64,000 bases of DNA from Choristoneura fumiferana (GCF_025370935.1 NC_133482.1:16555605-16619604), one strand, 5' to 3'. Shown: positions 34,776-45,690, counted from the first letter of the stretch. Numbers and translations: made by a program. The notes: generated from the letters alone by a model not told the origin.

Positions 34776-34917
34776 GAAAAAAAAATGGGGAAAATGCCTT
34801 AGTCGCCACGCTTGGCAGGCGGATTGGCGACCGCAGTTATACCGATAGCTCGCGGAGGACGCTGCTGCCCATCCACCGGTTCGTCCTTAGTCGCCTCTTA
34901 CGACACCCACAGGAAGA

Positions 34918-35466
34918 GAGAGGGTGTCTATTTATTTTTCAAAGTGCCCAAATGCCAAGTTTCATAAAGAACCATCGATTTATCTTCTACAATGTCGACC
35001 TTCATATAAACTTTCATCCCCTATTTCACCCCCAAACAGGAAGAATTTTAAAAAACGCTCGAACAATTATTATCTCTTAACACGTGCCCAAATACCAAGT
35101 TTCATAAAGAAACATCGATTTATCTTCGATAATGACGACCTTCCATATGAGCTTTCATCCCCTATTTCATCCCCTCACAGGTCGAATTTTCAAAAAAGCT
35201 AAAACACATACCGACTTATTTCTTATTAAGTGCCTAAATGCCAAGTTTCATGGTTTTATTTCCGACAGCGACGAACTTCCACCATATAAACTTTCACCCC
35301 CTATTTCAACCCTTAAAGCCTTTTTTCGCGATAAAAGATAGCCTATGTTCTTTCCCATGGTCTATTCTATCTCTGTACCAAATTTCATCCAAATCGCTTC
35401 AGCGGTTTTGCGTGAAAGCGTAACAGACAGACAGACAGACAGACAGAGTTACTTTCGCATTTATAA
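34918..35466 (-). mobile_element. Helitron-like element with internal repeats, first segment
   Basis: Three reiterated blocks built on AATGCCAAGTTTCATAAAGA and ACTTTCATCCCCTATTTCA, then TTCAGCGGTTTTGCGTGAAA and CTTTCGCATTTATAATATAT (reversed element start). Several short frames arise from the reiteration. None is a gene. Confidence 0.65.
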
Positions 35467-35652
35467 TATATATATAAATATATAAATATATAATATATAA
35501 ATATATAAATATATAATATAATATATAATAATATAATAATATAATATATAATATATAATATATATATATATAATAATTAATAATATTAATATTAATATAT
35601 TAATATAATAATATTAATATATATTAATATATTAATAATATTAATATTAAAG
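35467..35652. repeat. AT-only tract
   Basis: About 185 bp with essentially no G or C, made of TATATAAA, TAATATA and TTAATA motifs. It lies between two near-identical Helitron-like segments. Confidence 0.95.
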
Positions 35653-35922
35653 TATGGATTAAGTGCCTAAATCCAAGTTTCATAGTTTTATTTCCGACAG
35701 CGACGAAACTTCACCATATAAACTTTCACCCCCTATTTTAACCCCTTAAAGCCTTTTTTTCGCGATAAAAGATAGCCTATGTTCTTTCCCATGGTCTATT
35801 CTATCTCTGTATCAAATTTCATCCAAATCGGTTCAGCGGTTTTTGCGTGAAAGCGTAACAGACAGACAGACAGACAGACAGAGTTACTTTCGCATTTATA
35901 ATATTAGTATGGAAGTATGGAT
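35653..35922 (-). mobile_element. Helitron-like segment, second copy
   Basis: Repeats 35228-35466 (AGTGCCTAAAT..CCAAGTTTCA to CTTTCGCATTTATAATAT) with few changes, and ends at ATTAGTATGG, probably the true element boundary. Confidence 0.7.
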
Positions 35923-36384
35923 TAGGTCACATTGTGGAGTTAGTAGGTAATACATATATGCCATCAAATTTATCAGTTAATACTAGATTTATTTACATTT
36001 ATAGTGTTTTATACTTTCATCATTAATAATTCATTTACAGAATAATAACATTTTTCGATTAGGAACGTTTTTAATTTATGATTCTGGGATTTTATTTGCG
36101 ACTTGGATACACTTATATTGGGGACCGTTTTTGAACATTGCTATATTATAATACAATATTTATCATGTTTTGTTTGTCACGCCGCTGAAACGCACGGCTC
36201 CATTTATTTGTCAAGCAAACAATGACGTGGTTTCCTAATTAATTAATTATGTAAATTTTCCGGAACCATCGAGTATTTCATGGTAATTTCTGTGGATTGA
36301 TTTCGGTCGAATTAATATTTTCGATAATTTAATTAGTTTTGGAATTTGGTCAGTTAATTTGTAATTGATCTGTACTGAAGCCAT

Positions 36385-36489
36385 ATAGCACGGAGAACAG
36401 ATGGCCGTTGGGGCCGAAAAGATATCGAATGGAGACCGCGGATCGGGAAGCACAGCGTAGGAAGTCCACCAACGAGACGTACAGATAAC
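36385..36489 (+). pseudogene. RTE-type LINE C-terminal fragment
   Basis: Plus-strand reading gives R-T-D-G-R-W-G-R-K-D-I-E-W-R-P-R then V-G-S-P-P-T. It ends at the border of a hairpin MITE at 36490. Confidence 0.65.
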
Positions 36490-37035
36490 CTCCAAACCGC
36501 TGCTTAAAAAAACCGGCCAAGAGCGTGTCGGACACGCCCAAAATAGGGTTCCGTAGCCATTACGAAAAAATTAAGTAATATTTTTCTAAAGAGTTCGTAT
36601 TTTATACGGAATCTTCCAAGTTTAGGTATATTTTATACCTTAGGCTGCTATTTACTCTTAAACTACTAATAATTTTCAAGCAAACTTATAGCCGTTATAG
36701 TTTCCCTTGAAAGTTTGATATACTTACTACCATCCTGAATTTTTTCAAATTTTTTCCACTCACCGGTTTAGATTTTAATGAAAACTTGCACTAGTTGAAT
36801 ATTTCGCAAAAAAATCAATGAATCGAATAATCGTGTTAGCAAACCCCTAATGGTTTTAAAATACTTACCTATCTAACGATACCCCACACAATAGGGTTGG
36901 ATGAGAAAAAAAAATCACCCCCACTTTACGTCTATCGGAGGTACCCAGTAAAATTTTGTTGGCATAGTTTACATATATATCCGTGCAAAATTACAGCTTT
37001 CTAGCATTGATAGTCCCTGAGCAAAGCCGCGGACG

Positions 37036-37066
<31 letters not shown>

Positions 37067-37292
37067 ATGGCGAAACTATAAGGGGAACCCTAAAAACGGT
37101 GACGGCACGGAATCGCAGTGACGCACCGTATGCACACTGTTTTTATCGCATGCTCTCCACACCGCTGCTTAAAATACGGAATCTCAGTGACGCGTCGTAA
37201 ACTTCAGGTCTTTACCGAACAACAATCGTGACGTTTACGGCACGTCACTGCGATTCCGTACCGTCACCGTTTTTTAAGCAGCGGTTTGGCCG
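36490..37292. mobile_element. Hairpin MITE split by a CCGGCCAAG-family element
   Basis: CCAAACCGCTGCTTAAAAA at 36490 is the inverse of TTTTTTAAGCAGCGGTTTGG ending at 37292. ACGGTGACGG.ACGGAATCGC near 37097 pairs with GCGATTCCGTACCGTCACCG near 37248. Between 36508 and about 37096 lies a complete repeat from another family. Confidence 0.7.
36508..37096 (+). mobile_element. CCGGCCAAG...ACCCTAAAAA repeat, nested copy
   Basis: AACCGGCCAAGAGCGTGTCG, GGGTTCCGTAGCCATTACGA, a (GACA)n run near 37035, and an end at GGGAACCCTAAAAA. Copies at 17448, 41875 and 49318. It has no ORF. The class is unresolved; abundant in moth genomes. Confidence 0.75.
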
Positions 37293-37514
37293 CACCTTAA
37301 AGTCGCGGGTTCACGGTGGTTGTCTTCATAGAAAAAAAAAAATGCTCGCATTGCCATTGGGTTCGATTATAGAAAATGACAGCTTCCACGTCCCCCGCGC
37401 TTCGTACCGCTTCATTCTTGTCACTTGTTATAGTTGTCAATGCCAACGACAACGTTAATTAGATCTCTGTACGCAGCGGTTATATTCTCTTTGGTCTGTG
37501 TTCATTACGGTTTG

Positions 37515-37620
37515 TATGCAGGGGACAGAGAGCAGTGGAAGTATTGGGGGGAGGCCTTTGCTCAGCAGTGGGACAGAATAGGCTAACAATAATAAAATAA
37601 TAATAATAATAATTTCCGTA
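37515..37620 (+). pseudogene. RTE-type LINE 3' terminus
   Basis: GGAGGCCTTTGCTCAGCAGT, then GGGACAGAATAGGCTAACAA and an (AAT)n tail. The tail has drifted from GATGAT to AATAAT. Confidence 0.6.
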
Positions 37621-37958
37621 GCTTATCATCTCAACGTTTGAAGGTGTAATAATAGCTTTCAATTATCAACAATAAGTGATGTGTTGTGAGTTAAATGTGA
37701 GTTGTGATAGTAGGCGAAAGGACGACCATTTGTATACGTTTCCAAAATCCGATACAGGACTCAATAAATGGTTAGTGTTTAAATTATGAAAGATTGCGAA
37801 ATACTTCTTCAACCTAACATTAATATTAACTGGTGCAACATCATAAATAAAGTCCTTAAAGGCTCAAATGTGATTCGTCTCCAAAATAAGATTATACTAC
37901 CCATGCAAGCCAGCGAAAAAATGTAAAACGAGATTAAGAATTAAAAGAGTGCAAAAAT

Positions 37959-38277
37959 CATCATCATCCCAGCCTATATACGTCCCACTGCAGGGCACAG
38001 GCCTCCCCTCAGAATGAGAGGGTTTGGCCATAGTTCCCACGCGGCCCAGTGCGGATTAGGAACTTCACACACACCATTGAATTGCTTCGCAGGTTTGTGC
38101 AGGTTTCCTCACGATGTTTTCCTTCATCGCAAAGCTCGTGGTAAATTTCAAATGTAACTCCGCACATGAATTTCGAAAAACTCAGAGGTGCGAGCCGGGG
38201 TTGAACCCACGACCCTCTGCTTGAGAGGCGATGGGTCAAACCACTAGGCCACCACGGCTTACTAGGCCACCACGGCT
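37959..38277 (-). mobile_element. SINE family A, full length, 9-bp target duplication
   Basis: TGCAAAAAT flanks it at 37950-37958 and 38278-38286. The tRNA head carries a short tandem duplication (ACTAGGCCACCACGGCTT repeated at 38252-38278), so the promoter region is doubled. Confidence 0.9.
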
Positions 38278-38510
38278 TGCAAAAATAATAGTGTTTTTTT
38301 CTTGTCCCGAATTTTTAAATAAATTAAATAATGAATGTACCGAATACGTAGCCACGAATCTCTTTCGGCATAACACACGATGTCACAGCCCCAATAATTT
38401 CATAAGAATTAAAAAAAGTACTGTTAAAATCTATAAGCGATATTCGTATGGCGGTTTTTTTCTATGGAAGTTACCCGTCTGAACGTTAGTTCTCTTCTCT
38501 GAGTAGTTTG

Positions 38511-38617
38511 TGCAGTGGATGCAGATTGCTTCCAACCGAAGCAACTGGAGGTCTGTGGGGGGAGGTCTATGTCCAACAGTGGACGTCCTACGGCTGGGAT
38601 AATGATGATGATGATCT
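38511..38617 (+). pseudogene. RTE-type LINE 3' terminus
   Basis: AACTGGAGGTCTGTGGGGGG, GTCCAACAGTGGACGTCCTA and a clean (ATG)n tail ending at 38617. Confidence 0.75.
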
Positions 38618-38619
38618 GT

Positions 38620-39830
38620 GTTGAATTAGAACTTGTAAACTTAAAAGTAAAGCGTTAACCTCCAGTAGACGCATCAATTTACATATTAATGAACTGTTAT
38701 GCGACAAATGTGTTGGGCTAACCAACAATGTTTGCTAAGAAGGCAACAATAACCTTAGGACCTTACATTTACACGAGAACTAAAAAATTGCATGTGCGTC
38801 CTAATGTTTTGGTCTTTCTATACGGAATTAGTTTGTAATATTATTTATTGCATTTACTTTCATAAACTAAATTATTGGCACACACAAACTATTATTAATT
38901 TTAAATAATTGATCATCATTTAAAATTAATGCTGCAGTACACCGCACTTCTCAGATATTAATTATTTAAATAAACGTTTGTTTCGAATGAATCCGATATT
39001 TTTAGTCATGTGTGCGATATAATCTATTAGATCAATCAGGTATCTACGGTAGCTCAAGTCCAATTCCCAAAATGTCTATTCTCCGAACGTCTTATTCTCC
39101 AGATGTCCAATTCCCGAATGTCCGATTCCCCAAATTTCGTCGGTCTATTTCATTTATCTGTTTCTATGGCTTTGTGTCGTGCTCAATACGTGTATATACA
39201 CGAGAATATTCTCTTATGAAATACGTGTATAAGTAAATACTGACCTAACGTGTATTATTCTCTTAAGGAAATGCGAGTCTTGGTTTTCTATTCAAAATTT
39301 ATCAACTTTTACAATCGTCGTCATATTTTTTAATCTTTGTATTTGAGTTTAAATTCAAACAAGCTTTATTCCTAAAATAAAATCTTACAAGCAACTACGA
39401 TTTATAAAAGCAAAACAAAAATTGTAAAAAATGCTAGAAAATTTTGCATTAAATTTTTAACTCTGCTCAGAATGGTGTATAATTACCTCCTCGTAACACC
39501 TCTGTTGTTACTTCTAGGGCTGCTTAAAGTTTTTCTTTTGCGCAAAACGGAAGAAATTTAAGTTAGTGACTGGAAAACATTTCTCAGGCTATTTGCTAAT
39601 TTTATTTCAGTTTTCTTCACAGCTCCTCGTCTCGCCAGTTATAAAACTATTTTTTAGCGTGATTCATTGATGTTTTTTACTAGCGTTAAATGAATGTTGG
39701 TATATTAAAATCTCATAGGTATCACATACGATTCTTACTATTAAATCCACTCGCCAAGCTGATATGACAGTTTGTTGGCGAGAACGGGATCTGCAAACGT
39801 GAATTGTTATATTTGATAAGTAGTCTACCT
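38620..39830. other. AT-rich DNA, no gene recognised
   Basis: A short reiterated patch (TCCCAAAATGTC, TCCAGATGTCC, TCCCGAATGTCC) lies at 39062-39130. Otherwise nothing supported. Confidence 0.4.
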
Positions 39831-39834
39831 GGTC

Positions 39835-39885
39835 TTGACTACGGCCACTGCATGTGGTCGAAACGTCAAGGTTATCAGGAGTAAA
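39835..39885 (+). other. Hairpin-GAAAC module, second type
   Basis: GGCCAC-TGCAT-GTGGTC hairpin (39843-39859) followed by GAAACGTCAAGG. The same module is reversed at 45045-45080. Confidence 0.4.
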
Positions 39886-39947
39886 TAGTGGTCGTGATGT
39901 TGAATGCAATACAATGACTAATTATTCACCGCCAACTCATAGTTAGC

Positions 39948-40050
39948 AGTACAGAAACACAGGATTTTCCGAGGTAAGCAATAGGTGGCCGTATCGTTTC
40001 AAAGCGATCTCTTCCAGGCAACTTTTACAATAGACAGAAGCAAGGAATAG
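39948..40050 (-). mobile_element. LINE 3' fragment
   Basis: Shares ACAGAAACACAGG and GGCCGTATCGTTTCAAAGCG plus GATCTCTTCCAGGCAAC with 11940-12105. Confidence 0.5.
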
Positions 40051-40149
40051 ATTAGGATAGGATGGATTAAGATTAAGTAGGATTAGGTAATACAATAAGA
40101 ACATTCGTTACAAAACTAACTTGTTCTAAGCCTTATCATATCAACCTAT

Positions 40150-40368
40150 AATAAAAATATTATAAATGCGAAAATGTGTGTGTTTGTATGTTTGTCCGTC
40201 TTTCAGGTCGAAACGGAGCGACGGATCGACGTGATTCTTGGCACAGAGATAGTTTATGGACCAGAGAATGACATAGGTTGCTTTTTATCCTGGAAAATGC
40301 ACAGTTCCCGTGGGAACAGCGCTCTATAACCGAATCCCACACGGGCGAAGTCGCGGGTAAAAGCTAGT
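40150..40368 (+). mobile_element. Non-autonomous Helitron-like element (Lep1-type ends)
   Basis: Starts ATATTATAAATGCGAAAATG, contains GGCACAGAGATAGTTTATGG, and ends GGGCGAAGTCGCGGGTAAAA then GCTAGT. Helitrons end in CTRR next to a T and lack target duplications, which fits CTAG|T here. No Rep/helicase ORF. Confidence 0.75.
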
Positions 40369-41052
40369 CAACCTAAACTGTAAAGATCAGCCATATCATT
40401 GGTATCGGGCAGGGTGCTCATGAAAGGGTTGTGCTGTTTTTACATTTTATGGCATTATCAATTATATTGACTGAAGAAAGGGCCAGCTCACCTTAATGAG
40501 GGCTATCGCGTATGAATTCGCCACTAGAGGCGCTAGTGTAGCGTGAGGTCTCCGAAATGTCAAATCTCATAGTTTTTGGGTGAGCTACGCGGGTTTATTT
40601 ATAATTTGAATAATTTTGTGAATATTTTGCAATATCTGAAATTAATTATGGAAAATATGCGTTCCGGGGCAATGAATGTCCGTGTTTTGAGACAGTTTTG
40701 TCTTTCGGAAACCTTTGTCCTCCCTTTTTTCCGAACAAAACGGGGACTATGCAACACTGTGGCATGCTCGATATTTTTATGGTACGGTTTTAAGGTGTAA
40801 TAAATATGATTTGAATCTAAACTTTGTTTTCACGCCCGTAATAACAGACTTTGAAAGCCATACTTAAAAACCTCACGCAACAGTGCGCCATCTAGTGGGA
40901 CAAAAAACGATAGCCCTCATTGGATAAAGATTTGACGTTGATTTAAGAGCGTCAAATGAACAAATAGTCACTAACGGTTTTAAAAGAAATTAAAAGTCTA
41001 TCACGAATAATTATTGGAGTAGATACATTAACTTATATATCAAAAAGAGTTC

Positions 41053-41568
41053 GGGCAACCCTCGGGCCGGCAGCTTTCTCGCGCAAAGAATCTCAATCGC
41101 AGTTCAGCGCGGGAATGCTGCCTGCGTGATGGGCACCATGCCAAGAGGCCCACCTCTCTTTCTTAATTAAAGTTTTAGTTATTTTAATTTAATAGTAGTT
41201 TTAATACAATGAATATTTTGTATTTTCTTAATATTTCTTAATAATTACGAGAATTTCTTAAGAAATTAACTAATTATTTTCGTATAATATCAGAAGATGA
41301 ACTAAAAGAATTTCCTTGCTCACCCGCGACCTTACGATAGCTAAGTACTAGTAGTGTAGTAACTATTAGTAGTGTAGTGTGGTGGTGGTGATAGATGGGT
41401 TTGTGTGATTTGTGTGTGTTCTTACAGTGTGGAGGTGGAGGAACTGCATGAACACGCATATTTTGCATAAGCTTAGCTATCGTAAGGTCGCGAGTGAGCA
41501 AGGAAATTCTTCTAGTTCATTGATATGGACCTCCGCAAAGTAACGCCTGATTCAATAAATTATAGCAG
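41053..41568 (+). mobile_element. 516-bp composite insertion flanked by an 8-bp target duplication
   Basis: AAGAGTTC occurs at 41045-41052 and 41569-41576. The first part reads S-G-N-P-R-A-G-S-F-L-A-Q-R-I-S-I-A-V-Q-R-G-N-A-A and on to a TAA near 41170. This looks like the C-terminus of a mobile-element ORF, though I cannot name the clade. The second part is an internally deleted copy of the foldback repeat (41297-41560). The paralogous empty site is at 43080-43265 on the other strand. Confidence 0.6.
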
Positions 41569-41871
41569 AAGAGTTCTATCAGACCACATTTTGAATTTTC
41601 ATTAAATTTGTATGGAATTATCGAGAAAACTAACAAAAATGCAACGCTGCCAGCTCAGTAGGTAACGCTCTTAAATAACTCTACCATATGATACATTCAC
41701 CTGCATTAATATCCACCACAGCCGAGAGTACACAAATATTAAAAAAATACGTATAAATATGTGACATCACCGGTCCAAGAAATAGAGTCATAAAATATCA
41801 GATATATATGCACGCTTTGCTGCGTTAGATATTGGTGCAGGTGAGTAAGTAAAGCAAAGCAAAGCTTAATA

Positions 41872-42316
41872 AGAAAACCGGCTAAGAGCGTGTCGGACAC
41901 GTCCAAAATAGGGGTCCGTAGCCATTACCAAAAAAAGTAATATTTTTCTAAGGATTTCGTATTTTATACGGAATCTTCCAAGTTTAGGTATATTTTATAC
42001 CTTAGTCTGCTGTTTACTCTTAAACTACTAATAATTCTCAAGCAAACTTTCCTTGTTAGTTTGATATACTTACTACCATTAGAATTTTTTTCAGTATTTT
42101 CCACCCACCGGTTTAGATTTCAGAGGGGGGGGACGCTCGATTTTAATGAAAATTTGCACTTTAAAGTTGAATATTTTGCAAACATATCACTGAACCGAAA
42201 AATCGCTTAGCAAACCCCTAATGGTTTTAAAATACCTATCCAACGATACCACCGACAGACATGGCGAAACTATAAGGGTTACGTTTTTGCCATTTTGGCT
42301 CCGGAACCCTAAAAAC
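41872..42316 (+). mobile_element. CCGGC(C/T)AAG...ACCCTAAAAA repeat, internally deleted
   Basis: AAAACCGGCTAAGAGCGTGT to GGCTCCGGAACCCTAAAAA. About 100 bp including most of the GACA tract are missing near 42250. Confidence 0.72.
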
Positions 42317-42480
42317 ATAAACATGCCTTTATAAACGCAGTTTTGATTCCAAAAGCCACAACTAAAACTGGTTTAGAATTAGAAATTGTTTACGTTCTAG
42401 TATGCAGCATTAATTGAAAGCGATGCATTTAATTATAATCGGATCCACCACAACATAGCCTTAGAATTGATATACAAGTA

Positions 42481-42754
42481 TCAACACTATTGCCATACAT
42501 ATGTAGTCGAGTTANNNNNNNNNNNNNNNNNNNNNNNNNNNNNNNNNNNNNNNNNNNNNNNNNNNNNNNNNNNNNNNNNNNNNNNNNNNNNNNNNNNNNN
42601 NNNNNNNNNNNNNNGATCGCCTCCGAAGGTCGGAACTCTTCAACGGTTAATGGCATCGACTTGAACTTTGGTATGCAAATGTAGTTTGGGTTACAATGCA
42701 AGTACAACACAACAAAAACAAACAACAAAAGTACAGTCAGCAAAAAAAGCTTGT
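42481..42754. mobile_element. AAGCTTGT-ended MITE, interrupted by a 100-N gap
   Basis: The right part (42615-42754) has GGAACTCTTCAACGGTTAAT and CAGCAAAAAAAGCTTGT. The left part is hidden in N. Frames reported across the gap are artefacts. Confidence 0.65.
42515..42614. other. Assembly gap, 100 N
   Basis: Exactly 100 N, the conventional size for a gap of unknown length. It falls within an AAGCTTGT-type MITE. Confidence 0.98.
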
Positions 42755-42892
42755 ATTAAAAATGAAATTTTTACCAAAACTTATTTCACCTTCGAAAACT
42801 CAATGTCTCCAATTTTTTCTGGCCCCCTTACCGCCCTCCTCTAGGCCTCCAGTGCCCAACAAGGGGGCGTTATCGTCCACTTTGGGGAAGAC

Positions 42893-43060
42893 TACTGTAA
42901 GAACACACACATCGCACAAACTCAACTAAGTATCACCACCGCCATACTGCGCTACACGTTTCGAACTCAACCAAAGTTCATTCATGTCTAACATCTAGTA
43001 GCATGGTGAACAGTAGTGTTGCTTTGAGGATGAACCCTGGTTGTGTTTGAAACGGGTCAG
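42893..43060. repeat. Foldback repeat, central part
   Basis: TGTAAGAACACACACATCGC, TCTAACATCTAGTAGCATGG, TGAACCCTGGTTGTGTTTGA. Diverged arms. Confidence 0.6.
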
Positions 43061-43524
43061 TGTTATGATGTTATATATGACCGAGCGAGCTTGAGTTTAG
43101 AGCGTTTATACCTGCTGAGCTGGCAACGTTGCATTTTTGTTAGTTTTTCTCGATTATTCCATAAAAATTGAACGAAAATTAAAAATGTGGTCTGATAGAA
43201 CTGTTTTTAATATATAAGTTAATGTGCCTACTCTAATAATTATTCGTGATATACTTTTAAATTCTTTAAAAACGAACAAATAATTATTAACGGTTTTTAA
43301 AGAAATAAAAGTCTATCACGCAAAATGCTTTTGTATGTCTGTCTGGTTGTCTATTCTCCTCTAAAGATTGTGGTTCTTAACCAATTCTCGAAATGTGAGT
43401 AGGCTCAATAATTATATGGTATCTACTAATATTTACCCGCGGCTTCGCACGCATAAATCATTAAATCCAGCAGTTGAATTGAAATTCTGAGATTTTACTA
43501 ATTCGCGTAGGAATTTCAAATGCA

Positions 43525-43770
43525 AGTTAAAGTGGCAAAGGGCGGGCCACTCGAAGAACAAATAACCGTTGGGGGAGAAAAGTCCTCGAGTGGCGACCAT
43601 GAACCGGGAGACGAAGCGTTGGTAGGCCACCCACTAGTGGACTGACGACATCGTGGGAGTTGCGGGAAACGTGGATGCAAGTGGCGAGTTGTCGTTCATT
43701 GTGGCGTTTTAAGGAGGAGGCCTTTGTTCAGCAGTTGGGCGTCTTCCAGGTGATGATGATGATGATGACC
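43525..43770 (+). pseudogene. RTE-type LINE C-terminal fragment and 3' end
   Basis: GGTTGGGGGAGAAAAGTCCTC-like text, GGGAGACGAAGCGTTGGTAG, AGGAGGCCTTTGTTCAGCAG and a GATGATGATGATGATGA tail. Antisense of the 17036-17275 relative. No intact frame. Confidence 0.7.
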
Positions 43771-43874
43771 TCGTGGTCTTCATCGAAAGTGCATTAAAAA
43801 CAAACGTGTCAAATTTCATTACTCTAAACCCAGCGGTTGAGATTTCGAGATTTTGTCCTGATCTCGTAGGAATC

Positions 43875-44215
43875 CATATTAAATTATAAATCCGAAAGTG
43901 TGCGTGTTTGTATGTTTGTCCGTCTTTCACATCGACACGGAGCAACGGATCAACGTGAGTTTTGGCATGGAGATAGTTTATGGGCCAGAGAGTGACATAG
44001 GCTACTTTTTATCCCAGAAAATGCGGGCAAAAGCTGGTATCGGGATAAAAAATAGCCTATGTGTTATTTCAGACGTCCCGCTATCTACATAACATACCAA
44101 ATTTAATCTTAATTCATAAAGCCGTTTTAACGTGAAGAAGTTCCAAACATATTATATACACACACACACACACATACAAACTTTCACATTTATAATACTA
44201 GTAGTACTAGTAGAA
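43875..44215. mobile_element. Two abutting Helitron-like ends in opposite orientation
   Basis: 43875-44036 reads as a Helitron start through GCGGGCAAAAGCTGGT. From 44040 a reversed copy runs to ACTTTCACATTTATAATACT, with an (AC)n run at 44159-44176. Frames in it are not genes. Confidence 0.6.
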
Positions 44216-44473
44216 TTGGCAAGTCGTGTTCTGTGCAACTTATGTGGTCCATACACTAAAAGCTGGTGACATATCTACTCTTTTATTTATATCTATGCTT
44301 ACGTTGTGAAAAGGAACGTTGTTTTAAAGCAAAAATAAACGATAAATCGTTTGTCCAACTAATTGGAGTAAAAATATAACTTTTTATCGTGATCAAACGG
44401 GGATCATCTTATTGATTTTCAAGAAAGGTAGGGTAGGCAGAAAAAGATTAAAAAATGCATCACTAATTCGCTT

Positions 44474-44965
44474 TTTAACCCCCGACGCAAAGAGAGGGGT
44501 GTTATAAGTAAGACGCTAATATCTGTCTGTAGAAGCCGTGGTGGCCTAGTGGTTTGACCTATCGCCTCTCAAGCAGAGGGTCGTGGGTTCGAATCCCGGC
44601 TCGCACCTCTGAGTTTTTCGAAATTCATGTGCGGAATTACATTTGAAATTTACCACGAGCTTTGCGGTGAAGGAAAACATCGTGAGGAAACCTGCACAAA
44701 CCTGCGAAGCGATTCAATGGTGCGTGCGAAGTTCCCAATCCGCACTGGGCCCGCGTGGGAACTATGGCCCAAGCCCTCTTGTTAAATGAGAGGAGGCCTG
44801 TGCCCAGCAGTGGGACGTATTAGGCTGGGATGACTTCTGTGGCATCGTAGCTCTGAAACGGATGGACCGATTTACGTGAAAGTCGAGTTTCGTTGCGGTG
44901 GTTTTTGGTAATGTATCTTTAGAATCGGTTCAGATATTTTTAAAATATTGAAGGTTTTTTTCAGT
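44474..44965 (+). repeat. Family G repeat split by SINE family A
   Basis: TTTTTAACCCCCGACGCAAA...ATATCTGTCTGT at the left and TTCTGTGGCATCGTAGCTCT at the right of the SINE. TCTGT on both sides fits a short target duplication. Confidence 0.7.
44535..44833 (+). mobile_element. tRNA-derived SINE (family A) with RTE-type 3' end, full length
   Basis: Head GCCGTGGTGGCCTAGTGG (A box) and GGTTCGAATCC (B box, 44586-44596), then the body CCACGAGCTTTGCGGTGAAG. The 3' end GTGCCCAGCAGTGGGACGTA leads to GGCTGGGATGA, matching the RTE LINE 3' terminus. It is inserted in a family G repeat (44474-44534 and 44834-44965). Known: SINEs often share 3' ends with the LINE that mobilises them. Internal Pol III boxes would drive transcription. 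Confidence 0.9.
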
Positions 44966-45044
44966 GTTTTTATTTTGATTAGGTTAAGTATAAGTAAAAT
45001 ACCACAAATGGGATTTATCACGCTAAACACACGAGTAATATTTA

Positions 45045-45080
45045 CCTCGACGTTTCGACCACATTACAGTGGCCGTGGTC
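45045..45080 (-). other. Hairpin-GAAAC module, second type
   Basis: Minus strand GGCCACTGTAATGTGGTC then GAAACGTCGAGGTAAATAT. A 6-bp stem with GAAAC directly after it. Confidence 0.4.
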
Positions 45081-45487
45081 ACGAGTAGACTGAAGTGTGG
45101 GGTTTTATTGAGTGAAAATCGCGAAAGTTTTAAATATTTGATTAGGTTATTATGTAAGTGCTGGTTTTTAATGTTTCAAGACCGTGGCACGCTTTTTCTA
45201 AAGTTGTGTGTCCGTTTGTCATTTGTGTAACAGTAAATAATTGAAATGAAATCCTACTATTAATATTATAGATGTGAAAGTTTGTATGTAATAATTGTTT
45301 GTATAATTGATTTTTAAATATTAAGTAACTTATCATCTAGTTCATACAAATGTATGTACACCTGTAAAGGTAGGGTTTGGTGAGACTTCGAAAGTTGCAA
45401 ATGTGACTGCAACTGTAACTCAATCTCGGCATGCATGATTAAATAATTTCATTTAATTTGTGTGTGTGTGTGTGTGTGTGTGTGTGA

Positions 45488-45566
45488 CTAAAAACCAATC
45501 CATCACCACCATCACCACACTACACTGACGCTGTGTAGTGTGGTGGTGGTGATAGATGGGTTTGTG
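45488..45566. repeat. Foldback repeat remnant
   Basis: CACCACCATCACCACACTAC followed at once by GTAGTGTGGTGGTGGTGATA, a near-perfect short hairpin. A (TG)n run lies just left (45460-45486). Confidence 0.65.
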
Positions 45567-45611
45567 TTACATAGCAAAGATGAGCCAGTTGATGGCTATC
45601 AATTGCTATAA

Positions 45612-45690
45612 TATATAATAATAATAATAATAATAAACGTTTATTGCAGACCAGGGTCCATAGATTGTTAGTAACATGTAATCTCATTTA
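45612..45690 (-). mobile_element. LINE 3' terminus with (TAA)n tail
   Basis: (ATA)n then AACGTTTATTGCAGACCAGG and GTCCATAGATTGTTAGTAAC, parallel to 12721-12785. Confidence 0.45.

Noticed and set aside
42429..42743. Frames of 64-104 codons across the 100-N gap
   Set aside because: Open only because N cannot encode a stop. The flanks are a MITE.
44535..44610. Functional tRNA gene
   Set aside because: The tRNA-like head continues into a SINE body and recurs in other SINE copies. The cloverleaf is not maintained.
45460..45486. Telomere-like or functional repeat
   Set aside because: A simple (TG)n microsatellite. No TTAGG arrays occur in the window.
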